A stretch of 64,000 bases of DNA from an uncultured Rhizobiaceae bacterium (GTDB taxonomy: Bacteria > Pseudomonadota > Alphaproteobacteria > Rhizobiales > Rhizobiaceae): contig CAMYMG010000036.1 of the NCBI GenBank assembly GCA_947259295.1, positions 1 to 64,000 on the forward strand, written 5' to 3'. Within the stretch, counting starts at the first letter, position 1. Each line of letters begins with the position of its first letter. A model generated the notes under the pieces. That model did not search any database. It was not told the origin of the DNA and was given only the letters and a program-made list of their open reading frames with translations. Positions 63,405 through 64,000 of this stretch are shown piece by piece. Made by a program: the position numbers and the translations under genes.

Positions 63405-64000
63405 TCATGCTGCCTGCTCCCTGGCGGCGTCGCCGCAGACGATGCTGCGGTGCTGCGCCATGTCGATGTTGCGTCCCGACAGCAGCGCCACCACCGGCCC
63501 CTCCGACCTGATCTTGCCGGCCAGCAGTGCGGCGATCCCCACCGCGCCGCCGCCCTCTATGATCTCGCGCTCCTGTTCGTAGGCATGGCGCACACCCGCC
63601 GCGATTTCCTCCTCCGACAGCAGGATCACCTCGTCCAGCAGGTCGCGGCACATGGCGAAGGTCAGCTGGTTGTCGAGCCCGACCCCGCCGCCGAGCGAGT
63701 CCGCCAGCGTCGGCAGTTCCTCGACCAGCACCGGCTTTCCCGCATCGAGGCTCGCCTTCATCGCCGCGCCGCGCGCCATCGAGATGCCGATCACCCTGAC
63801 GTCGGGGTTGAGGGCCTTCACCGCGGCGGCGATGCCCGCCGCCAGTCCGCCTCCGGACAGCGGCACCAGCACCGTCGCCGCATCAGGCACAGCTTCCATC
63901 ATCTCCAGCCCGACCGTCCCCTGCCCGGCGACGATCGCCGGATGATCGAAAGGCGGCAGCATGATCAGCCCCTCCTCGGCGACCAGCCGGTCGACCTCCT
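63405..64000 (-). CDS. eutB: Hydroxyectoine utilisation dehydratase EutB (Thr/Ser dehydratase family), 5' part beyond window
   Basis: LPPFDHPAIVAGQGTVGLEM...PLSGGGLAAGIAAAVKALNPDVRVIGISM...EGGGAVGIAALLAG. Confidence 0.85.
   Translation of the reverse strand, partial: EVDRLVAEEGLIMLPPFDHPAIVAGQGTVGLEMMEAVPDAATVLVPLSGGGLAAGIAAAVKALNPDVRVIGISMARGAAMKASLDAGKPVLVEELPTLADSLGGGVGLDNQLTFAMCRDLLDEVILLSEEEIAAGVRHAYEQEREIIEGGGAVGIAALLAGKIRSEGPVVALLSGRNIDMAQHRSIVCGDAAREQAA

Overview
High-GC alphaproteobacterial chromosome segment, most likely Rhizobiales/Phyllobacteriaceae (Mesorhizobium-like), judged from gene content. Left part (1-26 kb) is mostly core: alaS (partial), recA, psuK-like/psuG, a SUF Fe-S assembly locus (cysteine desulfurase-sufBCDS-sufT, plus sufA), anmK, tyrS, a large AsmA/DUF3971 protein, bcp and an M23 peptidase. 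Two divergent tRNAs (Asp-GTC, Val-TAC) precede an accessory/catabolic stretch: a GntR + Pot-type ABC transporter + hydantoin/Asp-Glu racemase cluster; a MarR + NAGGN osmoprotectant cluster (asnO-ngg-M42 peptidase); a vitamin B6 degradation locus of about 22 kb (37.8-60.0 kb); and an ectoine-catabolism cluster (doeB/eutE, doeA/eutD, eutC, eutB partial). The main candidate for an undescribed system is the B6 locus. It has recognisable enzymes for taking pyridoxine, pyridoxamine and pyridoxal towards 3-hydroxy-2-methylpyridine-4,5-dicarboxylate, but the classical decarboxylase, flavin ring-opening oxygenase and amide hydrolase are not in the window. In their place are a gentisate/salicylate-dioxygenase-like bicupin, an LVIVD beta-propeller protein, RidA and a GST, with a TRAP transporter and a BMP-type ABC transporter. 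Other leads: a near-identical hairpin leader in front of sufA and sufB, a clustered TTGGTTGAGT operator-like motif with an 11-bp perfect palindrome, a compositional mosaic in the 3' end of tyrS, and an inverted pair of extragenic palindromes between eutB and eutC. All identities come from reading translations and recalled family knowledge; no searches were run.
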